A stretch of 64,000 nt of DNA. It comes from Lactobacillus sp. GTDB taxonomy: Bacteria; Bacillota; Bacilli; Lactobacillales; Lactobacillaceae. The notes beneath the pieces are model-generated. The model was not told the DNA's origin and made no database searches. It worked only from the letters and a program-made list of their open reading frames with translations. Every line of letters begins with the position of its first letter. Positions within the stretch are counted from its first letter, which is position 1. The DNA is taken from assembly GCA_030530865.1 (NCBI GenBank), contig JAUMUC010000001.1, positions 247,320 to 311,319 of the forward strand. Reading direction: 5' to 3'. Of the stretch, positions 6,770 through 17,038 are shown piece after piece. Made by a program: the position numbers and the translations under genes.

Positions 6770-8560
6770 ATGACAGATCAAATTAAAGTTATGTTCCTGA
6801 GTGGTGTTCGTGAACAAGGCAAGAACATGTATGCCGTTCAGGTTAATGATGAAATTTTTGTGCTTGATGCTGGTTTGAAATATCCTGATTCTTCTTTATT
6901 CGGAATTGATGTTGTAATTCCTGATTTAGAATTTTTTGATAAATACAGTGATCAAGTAGCCGGAATTTTCTTAACACATGGCCACGCTGATTCTATTGGA
7001 GCATTGCCATACATTTTAAGAAAATACAATTTGCCAGTTTTTGGTTCTAAATTAACCATTGAATTAGCGAAAATTGCCGTTAGAAGAGAAAACAAGAAAT
7101 GTAATGATGGCCTCTTCAATGTGGTTGACGCTGATACAGAAATCGAATTTAAAAATGCGGTAATTTCATTCTTCCACACAACTCACTCTATTCCAGGATC
7201 ATTTGGGATTGATGTGCATACTAGTGAAGGTGAAATTATCTATACCGGTGACTTTAAGCTCGACCCTACAGCTACAGATGAATATCGTACAGATATGGAT
7301 CGCTTGGCTGAAATTGAAACTAAGGGTGTCTTGGCTTTAATCGCCGACTCAAATAATGCGGAAGCTTCTCAAGCAAATGCTTCAGAACAAGACGTTGCAG
7401 AATATGTAACTAAAGTTTTTAGAGCAGCTAAGGGTAGAATTATTGCTGCTGCGAAAGCTTCAAACTTAAGTCGTGTTCAAGAAATCTTTGATGCAGCTCA
7501 TGCAACTGGCCGTAAAGTCTTATTAACAGGCCGAGATGTTAACAAAATTGTTAGAACTGCGATGGAATTGAATTACCTTAAAGTTCCTAAGAATCTTTTG
7601 ATCAAGATCAAGGAATTGAAGGAAATTCCAAAGGATAAAGTTGTTATTTTGGAAACTGGTCGCATGGGTGAACCTTTGCAATCACTACAAAAGATGGCTA
7701 ATAACCGTCATAGTGTTACTAGCATCGAGGAAGGTGACTTAGTTTTCATTGCAACTACACCATCTCATTCAGTCGAAACAATGGTTGCTCAAACAAGTGA
7801 CATGATCTATAAAGCTGGAGGCCGAGTTGCTCAATTAGGCTATGGCATTCATACTAGCGGACATGCGACTGGTAGAGACTTGCAAATGTTGATTTCAACT
7901 TTGAAGCCAAAATATGTCATGCCAGCAATTGGTGAATATCGTTTAATGGAAATTCAAAAGGAATTGGCTATTAGAACTGGTATCTCACCAAAGAATGTCA
8001 TTGTGCCAAAGAAGGGTGATGTTTACGAATATCACCATAAGAAAGGTATTTTCCACATTACCAATGCTGCTCCAAGTGAAGACATTATGATCGATGGATC
8101 TGGTATTGGGGATGTTGGTAACATTGTGCTTCGTGATAGAGAAATTTTGTCAGATGATGGGATCTTTATCGCAGTTGTTACAATTGACCGTAAGAAGAAG
8201 CGAATTATTTCTGAACCACTTGTAACAAGTAGAGGTTTTGTTTACATTAAGGAAAATCATCAATTGATGCTTGATGCAATTGAAGTGATTAAGACTGCAA
8301 TTGCAAATAACTTCAAGCATAAGAAGTTTGACTGGTCAGAATTGAAAAATGATGTTCGAGGCGATTTGGAAAAATTCCTATACAAGCAAACTAACCGACG
8401 TCCAGTTGTTTTGCCAGTTGTCATGGAAGTAAATCAAAATCGTCACCGGGCAATCCAAAGCCGTAATAATGATGCTAAGGCTGATACTCACAAAAAGACT
8501 AATCCTAAGAAGAGTCATAAAAAGCCAATGAAGCATAAGAAAATAATTACAAAGGACTAA
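6770..8560 (+). CDS. rnjB: ribonuclease J2 (RNase J family, degenerate active site)
   Basis: RNase J proteins degrade and mature mRNA and rRNA through a metallo-beta-lactamase/beta-CASP fold. The 596-residue protein has the full family layout, but catalytic residues are altered: the metal motif reads HGHADS (70-75) with Ser75 where J1 has a second-metal His, and MPAIGEYR (385-391) has Ile387 where J1 has His390. His139 and Asp161 remain. Such losses are typical of J2, the structural partner of J1, so I call J2 rather than J1. A Lys/His-rich tail (about 568-596) follows the C-terminal domain. Confidence 0.88.
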   Translation: MTDQIKVMFLSGVREQGKNMYAVQVNDEIFVLDAGLKYPDSSLFGIDVVIPDLEFFDKYSDQVAGIFLTHGHADSIGALPYILRKYNLPVFGSKLTIELAKIAVRRENKKCNDGLFNVVDADTEIEFKNAVISFFHTTHSIPGSFGIDVHTSEGEIIYTGDFKLDPTATDEYRTDMDRLAEIETKGVLALIADSNNAEASQANASEQDVAEYVTKVFRAAKGRIIAAAKASNLSRVQEIFDAAHATGRKVLLTGRDVNKIVRTAMELNYLKVPKNLLIKIKELKEIPKDKVVILETGRMGEPLQSLQKMANNRHSVTSIEEGDLVFIATTPSHSVETMVAQTSDMIYKAGGRVAQLGYGIHTSGHATGRDLQMLISTLKPKYVMPAIGEYRLMEIQKELAIRTGISPKNVIVPKKGDVYEYHHKKGIFHITNAAPSEDIMIDGSGIGDVGNIVLRDREILSDDGIFIAVVTIDRKKKRIISEPLVTSRGFVYIKENHQLMLDAIEVIKTAIANNFKHKKFDWSELKNDVRGDLEKFLYKQTNRRPVVLPVVMEVNQNRHRAIQSRNNDAKADTHKKTNPKKSHKKPMKHKKIITKD

Positions 8561-8561
8561 A

Positions 8562-9395
8562 ATGACAACAATTTCTCAAAAAAATTTGTTGAAATTAGCC
8601 TTAGAAGCTAAAGAAAAAGAGCAAACAGAACAAGCAATTAGCTTATTAGAAGAAGCAATTATGCTTGGGCCTGATACTACAATTGCATTGAATTTGAGCC
8701 AACTTTATCAAGAAGTTGGCCTCTTTTATAATGCTTATGAATTGTTGAAAAATCAGGATAATTACTTAACTGAGCCGATATTTACAGAATATTTGCATGT
8801 GTTAAAAGCTCTTAACTTACGAATTGAATTTCTACAATTAAAAGAACTGTTGCAAGGTGCAGCTAGAAATCAATTAGAAAAAATCGAGGTTAAGGCCACC
8901 GATGATCCATTGTCAGTAATGAAACTTAAAAAGATTCAAGTTGATAATTATTGGAAAATTTTAACGCTCGATTTACCGCAATTCGAATTGTTTGTCCAAG
9001 AAAAATTAGCTTCAACCGAAACTGATTTAGCACTGCACATTTCTTTAATAGAAGAATGCGTTAAATTGCAGTTAACAACACCGCTAAATACACTAGTTTT
9101 AGATAAATTAGTACAATTTGTTCCGAAAGAAGTAGGGCTATTTCAAACAAATAATTTCGTAACAGAAGTAAACAATTTTGGATTTGAACTTGTTGAAAAA
9201 GCAAAATCACCATCTTTGTCACCACTATTTTTTGCAATGACAAGAATCATTTTGGGATCACTATATCCAATAATTGATCAATATTTAGATGATCCAAAAT
9301 CTTTTGCTCAAGAAATATTTGATTATATAACTGGGCAAACTAATGTTGAACATAGTGAGTTAATAACTAAAATTTTGCAAAAAAATCAGCAATAA
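8562..9395 (+). CDS. TPR-like protein of unknown function
   Basis: The 277-residue protein begins one base after the RNase J2 stop, so the two are surely co-transcribed. Residues 5-75 look like two tetratricopeptide-type helical pairs (LLKLALEAKEKEQTEQAI, then ALNLSQLYQEVGLFYNAYEL). The rest is predicted helical and Leu-rich, with no catalytic motif, signal peptide or membrane segment. I do not recognise a characterised family. Its coupling to rnjB suggests a scaffold or cofactor for RNA decay, which is only inference from context. Confidence 0.75.
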   Translation: MTTISQKNLLKLALEAKEKEQTEQAISLLEEAIMLGPDTTIALNLSQLYQEVGLFYNAYELLKNQDNYLTEPIFTEYLHVLKALNLRIEFLQLKELLQGAARNQLEKIEVKATDDPLSVMKLKKIQVDNYWKILTLDLPQFELFVQEKLASTETDLALHISLIEECVKLQLTTPLNTLVLDKLVQFVPKEVGLFQTNNFVTEVNNFGFELVEKAKSPSLSPLFFAMTRIILGSLYPIIDQYLDDPKSFAQEIFDYITGQTNVEHSELITKILQKNQQ

Positions 9396-9411
9396 TTTTA
9401 AGCAAAAATAT

Positions 9412-9439
9412 TTACACAGATAATTAATTAGGTATAATA
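9412..9439 (+). promoter_or_regulatory. tuf promoter
   Basis: -35 TTTACA (9412-9417), 16-base spacer, perfect -10 TATAAT (9434-9439). It gives an unusually long leader of about 130 bases before tuf, containing a short perfect hairpin TCCGTT/AACGGA (about 9529-9546) without a T tract. Confidence 0.75.
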
Positions 9440-9577
9440 GAAAAAGGATATTTTCATAGAGCACAGCCATAGCACTTTTTTACTAGGCATTTGCATATGA
9501 AAGTAGTACAATAAGCAACAGAGGATTATCCGTTTATCTCAACGGACTTCTTGCAAAAATTACAGGAGGGTCATTTA

Positions 9578-10768
<1,191 letters not shown>

Positions 10769-10783
10769 TCAATAGCTTAATAG

Positions 10784-10813
10784 AAAAAACCAATCATTTT
10801 GATTGGTTTTTTT
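10784..10813 (+). terminator. tuf terminator
   Basis: A perfect 12-base stem AAAAAACCAATC / GATTGGTTTTTT with loop ATTTT and a T tract. Confidence 0.93.
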
Positions 10814-10841
10814 CTTTTTTCCTAGAAATTTCTTTAATTAT

Positions 10842-10870
10842 TTGAGTTTTACGCCTCTTTAAGGTAAGAT
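10842..10870 (+). promoter_or_regulatory. tig promoter
   Basis: -35 TTGAGT (10842-10847), 17-base spacer, -10 TAAGAT (10865-10870). About 45 bases of leader before the tig SD (GGAGG). Confidence 0.65.
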
Positions 10871-10921
10871 AAACTAGTATGCAAGAGCAACTCAAATTAT
10901 GACATTGGAGGTATTTAATTA

Positions 10922-12223
10922 ATGTCAGTTAAATGGGAAAAAACTGGTAAGAGTACCGGTGAACTTACTTTTGAAATTTCACAAGATGAAATTAAAGCTA
11001 ATTTAGATGCAGCATTTAATCGTGTAAAGAAGAACGTTCGTGTACCTGGATTCCGTAAAGGTCACGTTTCAAGAGTTGTTTTCAACCAATACTATGGTGA
11101 AGAAGCTCTTTACGAAGAAGCTTTGAACTTAGCTCTTCCAAAAGCTTACTCAGCAGCTATTAAGGAAGCTGATGTTAAGGTTGTTGGTCAACCACAAATT
11201 ACTCCAGTTTCAATGGAAAAGGGTAAGTCATGGACTTTAAAGGCTGTTGTTGCAGTTCAACCAGAAGTTAGGTTAGGCGAATACAAGGGAATCGAAGTTC
11301 CAAAGCAAAACACTCGTGTTTACGTTAAGGATATCGATGAAGAACTTGCTAAGCGTCGTGAAAAGTTAGCTGAATTAGTTGTTAAAGACGGTAAATCAGC
11401 TAAGGGTGATACTGTAGTTATCGACTACACTGGTACTATCGACGGTAAGAAGTTTGATGGTGGTTCAGCACAAAACTACTCACTTGAATTAGGTTCAGGT
11501 ACTTTCATTCCTGGATTTGAAGATCAATTAATCGGTCACGAAGCTGGTGAAGACGTTGATGTAGTTGTTAGCTTCCCAGAAGATTACGGTGCAAAAGACT
11601 TAGCTGGTAAGGAAGCTCACTTTGCTACTAAGATCCACGAAGTTAAGGTTAAGGAAGTTCCAGAACTTGACGACGAATTTGCTAAGGATGTTGACGACTC
11701 AGTTGACACTCTTGACGATTTGAAGGAAAAGATCAAGGCTGAAATCAAGGAACAAAAGACTGACGCTGTAGAAGCTGCTGTACGAGAAGCTGCTATCAAG
11801 ACTGCAGTTGAAAACGCAACTATTGACGAAATTCCTGAAGCTATGATCAAGGAAGACGTTGATACTCAGGTAAACCAATACTTGGCAAACATGCAAAACC
11901 AAGGTATTGATCCACAAACTTACTTCAAGTTGACTAATACTACTGAAGATCAACTTCGTCAACAAATGTCAGCAAATTCTGAACAAAGAATTAAGACTAA
12001 CCTTGTTTTGGAAGCAATTGCTAAGGCTGAAAAGTTCACTGCTTCTGATGACGAAAAGGCTCAAGAAATCAAAGACTTGGCTTCAGAATACAACTTGGAC
12101 GAAAAGATGGTAAGAAAGTCATTGTCTGACGAAATGTTAGAACACGACATCGTTGTACGTAAAGCTATCGAATTAGTTACTGACAAGGCTAAGCAAGTAG
12201 CTAAGAGCAAGTCAAAGGACTAA
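10922..12223 (+). CDS. tig: trigger factor, ribosome-bound chaperone
   Basis: Binds at the ribosome exit tunnel and shields nascent chains; also a peptidyl-prolyl isomerase. The 433-residue protein has the three expected parts: the ribosome-binding domain with signature GFRKGHVSR (about 43-51), a FKBP-type PPIase domain (about 160-245, [20 protein letters not shown]), and a long helical C-terminal chaperone domain ending in a Lys/Ser-rich tail. tig followed by clpX is a classical bacterial order. It has its own promoter and a strong terminator, so clpX is a separate unit. Confidence 0.98.
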   Translation: MSVKWEKTGKSTGELTFEISQDEIKANLDAAFNRVKKNVRVPGFRKGHVSRVVFNQYYGEEALYEEALNLALPKAYSAAIKEADVKVVGQPQITPVSMEKGKSWTLKAVVAVQPEVRLGEYKGIEVPKQNTRVYVKDIDEELAKRREKLAELVVKDGKSAKGDTVVIDYTGTIDGKKFDGGSAQNYSLELGSGTFIPGFEDQLIGHEAGEDVDVVVSFPEDYGAKDLAGKEAHFATKIHEVKVKEVPELDDEFAKDVDDSVDTLDDLKEKIKAEIKEQKTDAVEAAVREAAIKTAVENATIDEIPEAMIKEDVDTQVNQYLANMQNQGIDPQTYFKLTNTTEDQLRQQMSANSEQRIKTNLVLEAIAKAEKFTASDDEKAQEIKDLASEYNLDEKMVRKSLSDEMLEHDIVVRKAIELVTDKAKQVAKSKSKD

Positions 12224-12234
12224 TTTAGTTCTAC

Positions 12235-12263
12235 AAAAAAGACCAGATTTCTGGTCTTTTTTT
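12235..12263 (+). terminator. tig terminator
   Basis: Stem AAAAAAGACCAGA / TCTGGTCTTTTTTT with a minimal loop and T tract. Confidence 0.92.
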
Positions 12264-12338
12264 ATTTAATAATGTGCGTTATGTAAGAATTTTTAGCCAT
12301 TTTATGGTACTCTTGTATCATGAATTAAGGAGGGCATT

Positions 12339-13601
12339 ATGGCTAATAATCCAAATGATATTAAATGTTCTTTTTGTGGCAAAAGCCAGAATGAAGTAAA
12401 GAAGATTATTGCTGGTGATAAGGTTTTTATTTGCAACGAATGTATTGATTTATCGAAGCAAATTATTGATCAAGAACTACGGTTAGATTCTGTTAACCGA
12501 TTTAATAGTTTACCAAAGCCTAAAGAAATTAAAGCTCAACTTGATCAATACGTAATTGGCCAAGAAAGAGCTAAAAAGTTTTTGTCTGTTGCCGTTTATA
12601 ATCACTATAAGCGTGTCAATCAGATGGATGTTGATGATTCAACTGAATTAAAGAAATCAAATATTGCATTAATTGGTCCTACTGGTTCTGGTAAGACTTA
12701 TTTAGCGCAAACTCTTGCTCACATTTTAAATGTACCTTTTGCAATTGCTGATGCAACCACTTTAACCGAAGCTGGTTATGTTGGTGAAGACGTTGAAAAT
12801 ATCTTATTGAAGTTATTGCAAAATGCTGATTACGATATTGAACGTGCAGAACGAGGCATCATTTACATTGACGAAATCGATAAGATTTCTAAGAAGTCTG
12901 AGAATGTTTCAATTACTAGAGATGTGTCTGGTGAAGGTGTTCAACAAGCTTTGTTGAAGATTCTTGAAGGTACCATTGCTTCTGTACCACCTCAAGGTGG
13001 ACGTAAGCATCCTCAACAAGAAATGATCAAAATTGATACTACTAATATTTTGTTCATTGTTGGTGGGGCTTTTGATGGAATCGAAAATATTGTTAAAACT
13101 CGTCTTGGTAAGAAAACCATTGGTTTTGGCTCTGAAGAATTTAACAAGAAAAAAGATGAAGCTTGGACTCATAATTTAACTACTGAAGACCTTGTTAAGT
13201 TTGGTTTAATTCCAGAATTCATTGGTAGAATTCCGGTTATTTCAACTTTGGAAAAATTAGACGAAGCTGATTTAATTCGTATTTTGACTGAACCAAAGAA
13301 TGCTTTAGTAAAACAATATCAAAAGTTATTAGACCTCGATAATGTTAAATTGACCTTTACCAAAGATGCATTAAAGGCAATTGCTGGAGAAGCAATTGAC
13401 CGAAATATGGGTGCTCGTGGACTTAGAACCATTATTGAAGGTGCTATGATGAACACCATGTACGAAACTCCAAGTGATGAAACAATTGATAGTGTAGAAA
13501 TCACCAAAGGTGTCATTTTAAGAGGCGAAGAACCAAAGATAGTTCGCAAATCTAATGAATCAGAAGTAGAAAAGACTGAGGAAAAAGCAGATGCAAATTA
13601 A
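12339..13601 (+). CDS. clpX: ATP-dependent Clp protease ATP-binding subunit ClpX
   Basis: AAA+ unfoldase that feeds tagged proteins to ClpP. The 420-residue protein has the N-terminal C4 zinc-binding domain (Cys10, Cys13, Cys32, Cys35), Walker A GPTGSGKT (113-120), Walker B IIYIDEID (174-181), the sensor-containing GARGLR motif, and pore and ClpP-binding regions of normal length. Start ATG 12339 follows AAGGAGG. It overlaps engB by 11 bases. No CtsR or CIRCE box is visible upstream. Confidence 0.98.
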   Translation: MANNPNDIKCSFCGKSQNEVKKIIAGDKVFICNECIDLSKQIIDQELRLDSVNRFNSLPKPKEIKAQLDQYVIGQERAKKFLSVAVYNHYKRVNQMDVDDSTELKKSNIALIGPTGSGKTYLAQTLAHILNVPFAIADATTLTEAGYVGEDVENILLKLLQNADYDIERAERGIIYIDEIDKISKKSENVSITRDVSGEGVQQALLKILEGTIASVPPQGGRKHPQQEMIKIDTTNILFIVGGAFDGIENIVKTRLGKKTIGFGSEEFNKKKDEAWTHNLTTEDLVKFGLIPEFIGRIPVISTLEKLDEADLIRILTEPKNALVKQYQKLLDLDNVKLTFTKDALKAIAGEAIDRNMGARGLRTIIEGAMMNTMYETPSDETIDSVEITKGVILRGEEPKIVRKSNESEVEKTEEKADAN

Positions 13602-14187
13602 AAGCTCTGAATATGCACTAAGTGCTGTTTGGGAGAAGCAATTTCCTAAAGACGACCTGCCAGAAATAGCTTTGGCAGGCCGTTCTAATGTGGGAAAGTC
13701 TAGTTTGATCAATAGTTTTTTAGACAGAAAGAACTTGGCTAGAACTTCTTCTCAACCCGGTAAGACGCAAACTTTAAATTTTTATCTGATTAATAAAGAA
13801 TTCTATTTAGTCGACGTGCCTGGCTATGGCTATGCCAAAGTTTCGCAAGTACAAAGACAAAAGTTTGGAGAAATGATTCAAGATTATTTAGAAACTAGAA
13901 GTAATCTTGAAGGGCTTATCATTTTGATTGATGCTCGCCATGAACCAACCAAAGATGATATTGCCATGTATGAATATGCTCAATATTTGAACTTACCGAT
14001 TTTAGTTGTATGTACTAAGATTGACAAGCTGAAAAAGAATCAAGTTAACCAAGTTATCAGTAGACTAAGGAAGAGCATTGATTTGAATTACGATCATGTG
14101 GAAGTGATAACTTATTCATCAGTAACAAAAGTCAATAAAGATAAGCTTTCAGCATGGATCGAAGAAAAAATTTACGAAAATTTTTAA
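13591..14187 (+). CDS. engB: ribosome biogenesis GTPase EngB (YsxC)
   Basis: Essential GTPase in 50S assembly. Of 198 residues, G1 GRSNVGKSS lies at 30-38, the switch region with [14 protein letters not shown]3 DVPGYGYAK near 72-80 and G4 TKIDK near 145. It begins inside the last codons of clpX, so translation is probably coupled; clpX-engB is the usual Firmicute pair. No terminator is obvious after it, and the next gene has its own promoter only about 20 bases downstream. Confidence 0.96.
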   Translation: MQIKSSEYALSAVWEKQFPKDDLPEIALAGRSNVGKSSLINSFLDRKNLARTSSQPGKTQTLNFYLINKEFYLVDVPGYGYAKVSQVQRQKFGEMIQDYLETRSNLEGLIILIDARHEPTKDDIAMYEYAQYLNLPILVVCTKIDKLKKNQVNQVISRLRKSIDLNYDHVEVITYSSVTKVNKDKLSAWIEEKIYENF

Positions 14188-14205
14188 ACTTTTTTATAAA
14201 ATAGC

Positions 14206-14233
14206 TTGTAATTTAATTTAAACATAATATAAT
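14206..14233 (+). promoter_or_regulatory. promoter of the small LPXTG protein gene
   Basis: -35 TTGTAA (14206-14211), 16-base spacer, -10 TATAAT (14228-14233), in a very AT-rich stretch. Confidence 0.65.
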
Positions 14234-14273
14234 AATCAATATACAAAAGAAATAAATCGGAGGAATGTATATT

Positions 14274-14624
14274 ATGAAGAAAGAACTTAAAGTTTCATTA
14301 ACTGCTGTTGTTGCTGCTGCATTGTTGTCAGTTGGTGTTGTTGCTGTAAACGCAGACTCAAACGCAACTGCTGCTGATGGTTCATCAACTACTCTTGTAT
14401 CAAGCACTGTTAAGTCAAGCACTAAGGCTGCTGACAAGGATGCTGCTGCTAAGGAAGCTGCAAAGAAAGCTGCTGCAAAGAAGGCTGCTGAAGCTGCTAA
14501 GGCTGCAGAAGCTGCTAAAGCTGGTCGTTTACCACAAACTGGTGAAGTTGTTGGTATCTTCGCATTGATCGGTGCGGCTTTAGTATCAGTTGCTGCTTAC
14601 TTAGGCTTGAAGAAGAACAACTAA
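14274..14624 (+). CDS. very small LPXTG cell-wall-anchored protein, Ala/Lys-rich
   Basis: Surface protein of 116 residues: a positively charged signal peptide (1-28, cleavage probably after VNA), a Ser/Thr-rich stretch (29-52), an Ala/Lys/Glu heptad-like helix (53-84), sortase signal LPQTG (86-90), a hydrophobic segment (91-111) and a KKNN tail. Mature length would be only about 60 residues, with no ligand-binding domain. The SD GGAGG supports ATG 14274 over an ATG three codons upstream. Codon bias is as strong as in tuf, suggesting high expression. Its own promoter and terminator make it monocistronic. Function unknown. Confidence 0.88.
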   Translation: MKKELKVSLTAVVAAALLSVGVVAVNADSNATAADGSSTTLVSSTVKSSTKAADKDAAAKEAAKKAAAKKAAEAAKAAEAAKAGRLPQTGEVVGIFALIGAALVSVAAYLGLKKNN

Positions 14625-14644
14625 TTAATCGAAATTAAATAATA

Positions 14645-14679
14645 AAAGGCTAGGTCTTTCGAGACTCAGACTTTTTTTG
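14645..14679 (+). terminator. terminator of the LPXTG gene
   Basis: Imperfect 13-base stem with a TTCG loop (GTCT-TTCG-AGAC core, two mismatches) followed by seven T. Confidence 0.7.
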
Positions 14680-14695
14680 TTACTTAACTATAAAT

Positions 14696-14728
14696 AAAAA
14701 GGATAAGCTTTATTGCTTATCCTTTTTT
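14696..14728. terminator. bidirectional terminator, overlapping a small gene's stop
   Basis: Perfect stem AAAAAGGATAAGC / GCTTATCCTTTTT with loop TTTATT. On the minus strand it contains the last codons and stop of the 50-residue protein and would end that operon. Confidence 0.85.
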
Positions 14729-14862
14729 GATGAACTTTTCTCTTCTTCTTGATCATCATCTTTTGGCTTTTGCTTTGCCTTTTTCTTTGGATCATCAGGA
14801 AGAACTGCAAATTTTCTTAGAATATCATCTAAGTTATCTTCGCGATTAAATGTTAATCCCAT
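14710..14862 (-). CDS. 50-residue charged small protein
   Basis: Short gene: MGLTFNREDNLDDILRKFAV, then LPDDP, then a tail of alternating Lys and Asp/Glu runs ending KKDKQ. An SD-like AAAGGA lies seven bases before the ATG, which begins ten bases after the nucleoside hydrolase stop, so the two form an operon ended by the terminator at 14696-14728. The N-terminal half resembles the short 'MGL.F.R.D.LE..L..FA.LP' proteins of streptococci and lactobacilli (SPJ_0845-like, from memory, not checked). No known function; soluble and cytoplasmic by composition. Confidence 0.7.
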   Translation of the reverse strand: MGLTFNREDNLDDILRKFAVLPDDPKKKAKQKPKDDDQEEEKSSSKKDKQ

Positions 14863-14872
14863 AGCTTATCCT

Positions 14873-15799
14873 TTACTTTCTTTTCAAAATTTCGTCTACT
14901 TTTTGGAAGAATAGATCTTTGTGGGCACTAGTAACTAAAGTGATTTCACGACCATTCGGATCTTCTTCAAGACGTCCTGCAGCCAATCCAGTAGTAATTA
15001 CTTTAGCTTTTACTTGTTTTGCTTCAACTGTTTCAGGGTAGAGTGCTGAAACGGTTGTTAAAACATCCCAAAGGTATAATTCTGCCATTGGTACAGACAC
15101 GATAAGTGAATATCCCATACCAACTAAATCCATTGCTGGATACTTTCTATTTTTAGCCCAGTGCATTCTTAATTCGTCACTTAATGGAATTTCTTCCGTT
15201 GATTCCAAGCCAACGACTTGAATATCTAAATTACTCTTGAAGACGCGTTCAATTGCCATTGGATCCCAAAAAGCATTCCATTCTTGGGTTCCATCAGCAT
15301 TAACTTGGGCAACATTTCCGTGTCCATCTAATGAACCACCCATCCAATATAATTTAGCAATCTTATCTTGAATTGAAGGATCTTCATCCAAAGCACGAGC
15401 TAAGTCAGTTAATGGACCAGTCATTACAAGTGTTACTGGTTCAGTGGCATTCTTTAATTTTTCAACCATATCTAAGTGTGCAGGTAACTTAGCTTCTTTT
15501 GTCTTAATTTCACCAGCTTCATTTAAAATTGGTAGGTAGTTAAATGAATAAGTGGCCATTCTCCATTCATGTGGAAATTGATTTACTGCTCTAGAATTTG
15601 AACGAGCAATTTCTAACTCATCATGACGTAGATTGAATAAATCGGTCATCTTACGACAAGCTTCAACAGAAGGGTCGATATAACCATCGGCATCAACTGC
15701 ACCAACACCAAGTAATTTGATATCTGGAGCTTGCAAAAGTAGTATGTATGACACTAAATCATCAATATTACCATCGTGGTTAAAATAAATTTGCTTCAT
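14873..15799 (-). CDS. nucleoside hydrolase (IunH family)
   Basis: Hydrolyses the N-glycosidic bond of nucleosides, giving ribose and base for salvage. The 308-residue protein has the N-terminal metal-binding segment FNHDGNIDD (6-14), a variant of the canonical DTDPGxDD, and the VTLVMTGPLTDLARAL motif near 122-137, plus WDPMA. Exact substrate (inosine/uridine or pyrimidine specific) cannot be told. The first Asp of DTDPG is shifted or replaced (Asn7-His8-Asp9), a subfamily feature. SD GGAAAGGA precedes the ATG. Confidence 0.88.
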   Translation of the reverse strand: MKQIYFNHDGNIDDLVSYILLLQAPDIKLLGVGAVDADGYIDPSVEACRKMTDLFNLRHDELEIARSNSRAVNQFPHEWRMATYSFNYLPILNEAGEIKTKEAKLPAHLDMVEKLKNATEPVTLVMTGPLTDLARALDEDPSIQDKIAKLYWMGGSLDGHGNVAQVNADGTQEWNAFWDPMAIERVFKSNLDIQVVGLESTEEIPLSDELRMHWAKNRKYPAMDLVGMGYSLIVSVPMAELYLWDVLTTVSALYPETVEAKQVKAKVITTGLAAGRLEEDPNGREITLVTSAHKDLFFQKVDEILKRK

Positions 15800-15843
15800 G
15801 AATTAATCCTTTCCAAAAATACACTTCGAGTTAATTTTACCAG

Positions 15844-15881
15844 TTAGGCCAAATTTTTAGTAGAAAAATAAATTGGTCTAA
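15844..15881. promoter_or_regulatory. inverted repeat upstream of the nucleoside hydrolase
   Basis: TTAGGCCAAATTT (15844-15856) and AAATTGGTCTAA (15870-15881) form an imperfect palindrome with one mismatch and one bulge, centred about 64 bases from the gene start. Possible operator for a nucleoside-responsive repressor; the repressor is unknown. Confidence 0.4.
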
Positions 15882-15940
15882 AATTGGTAGATTTATGAAA
15901 ATGCTTGAAAACAAAGAATTTAAAATACTAAAAATTTTGC

Positions 15941-15969
15941 TTTACGTAAAAATGTAAAAATGGTATAAC
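15941..15969 (+). promoter_or_regulatory. promoter of the DMT transporter gene
   Basis: -35 TTTACG (15941-15946), 17-base spacer, -10 TATAAC (15964-15969) with TGG directly before it. Confidence 0.6.
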
Positions 15970-16002
15970 TTTATTTATAGATTTTTTCAAAAGGAGAAAT
16001 TA

Positions 16003-16908
16003 ATGAAATCTAGATCAAAATTTACTGTCGGGGTAATTCTCTCAGCCGTTGCTTCTTTAAGTTGGGGTATTTCTGGAACAACTTTACAATTAATCTCTCA
16101 AGATTTAAAAATTCCAGGACCATGGATGCTCTCTTTTAGAACTTTTGCAGTAGGAGCAATTTTATTGATTATTGCTGCTTGCTTATACGGAAAGAGAATT
16201 TTTAATGTGTTCAAGAGCAAAGAAAGCATTATTTCAATTATCAGTTATGGTGTCATCGGTTTGGCATTGAACCTATTAACTTTCTACTACGCAGTGCAAA
16301 CCGGTAATGCTACAACAGCAACTATCTTGCAATATTTAGCACCTATTTTTATTATGCTAGGTAACGTTTTCTACAAGAAAGAAAAGCCAGTGATTAAAGA
16401 TGCAATTTCATTCTTTGTTGCTTTGATCGGTGTTATTCTCGTATCTACTCAAGGTGACTTTACGCACTTATCAATTCCAATGGTTTCATTACTGTTAGGT
16501 ATCGGATCAGGAATTACTGCAGCTGGTTACGTTGTTTTGCCTAAAAAGGCTGGGGAAGATAACTCACCAATCGTTGTGTTAGGTTGGGGAACATTAATTG
16601 CGGCAGTGCTTTTCAATGTAATGCACCCATTCTGGGTTGGCGTACCAACAATTACACCAACTTTTGTTGCTACAGTTTCAACTGTTTGCTTATTAGGTAC
16701 CATTGTTCCATTTTCAATGTTATTGGTTGCAAACCGTTACGCACCAAGTGATGTAATTAGTATCATGGATGCGATTCAACCTATTTCAACCACCATTTTA
16801 TCAATGATTTTCTTCAAGTCTGAAGTAACTATTGTTGAATGGATCGGAATTATTATCGTAATTATCGGTATTTATATTTTGCAATTTAACGGCAAATCAA
16901 AAGCATAA
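16003..16908 (+). CDS. DMT-family (EamA) inner membrane transporter
   Basis: Drug/metabolite transporter superfamily protein of 301 residues with about ten hydrophobic helices arranged as two EamA halves (about 8-140 and 150-295). Conserved features include SWGISGTTLQL in helix 1 and NLLTFYYAVQTGNATTATILQ at the end of half one. These proteins export or import small metabolites such as amino acids; the substrate cannot be assigned. SD AAAGGAG precedes the start. Monocistronic, between its own promoter and terminator. Confidence 0.9.
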   Translation: MKSRSKFTVGVILSAVASLSWGISGTTLQLISQDLKIPGPWMLSFRTFAVGAILLIIAACLYGKRIFNVFKSKESIISIISYGVIGLALNLLTFYYAVQTGNATTATILQYLAPIFIMLGNVFYKKEKPVIKDAISFFVALIGVILVSTQGDFTHLSIPMVSLLLGIGSGITAAGYVVLPKKAGEDNSPIVVLGWGTLIAAVLFNVMHPFWVGVPTITPTFVATVSTVCLLGTIVPFSMLLVANRYAPSDVISIMDAIQPISTTILSMIFFKSEVTIVEWIGIIIVIIGIYILQFNGKSKA

Positions 16909-16937
16909 AGTTCTAGGTAATCAGCCTAGAGCTTTTT
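16907..16937 (+). terminator. DMT transporter terminator
   Basis: AAAGTTCTAGG / CCTAGAGCTTT stem (one G-T pair), then a T tract; overlaps the stop codon. Confidence 0.8.
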
Positions 16938-17038
16938 ATTTTACGCATCTAATTGTCATTTAAGCTATGAATGCTTTATTATTATTTTAGAGAGAAAAAC
17001 AGCTTTACATAATAATATTTATGAAAAGAGAATAATGA

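Noticed and set aside
9497-9514. Five-codon leader peptide (MKVVQ) in the tuf leader.
   Set aside because: No ribosome binding site and no terminator/antiterminator pair that would make it an attenuator.
9529-9546. TCCGTT/AACGGA hairpin in the tuf leader as a terminator or riboswitch.
   Set aside because: Six base pairs, no T tract and no known riboswitch motif; treated as simple leader structure.
14400-14530. Repetitive gct/aag tract as a possible tandem repeat or CRISPR-like element.
   Set aside because: Irregular codon repeats within a coding helix; no spacers and no fixed repeat unit.
14377-14568. Leu/Arg-rich open frame in a second frame of the LPXTG gene.
   Set aside because: It is a by-product of Ala/Lys codon repetition (gct, aag) in the real gene, with no SD.
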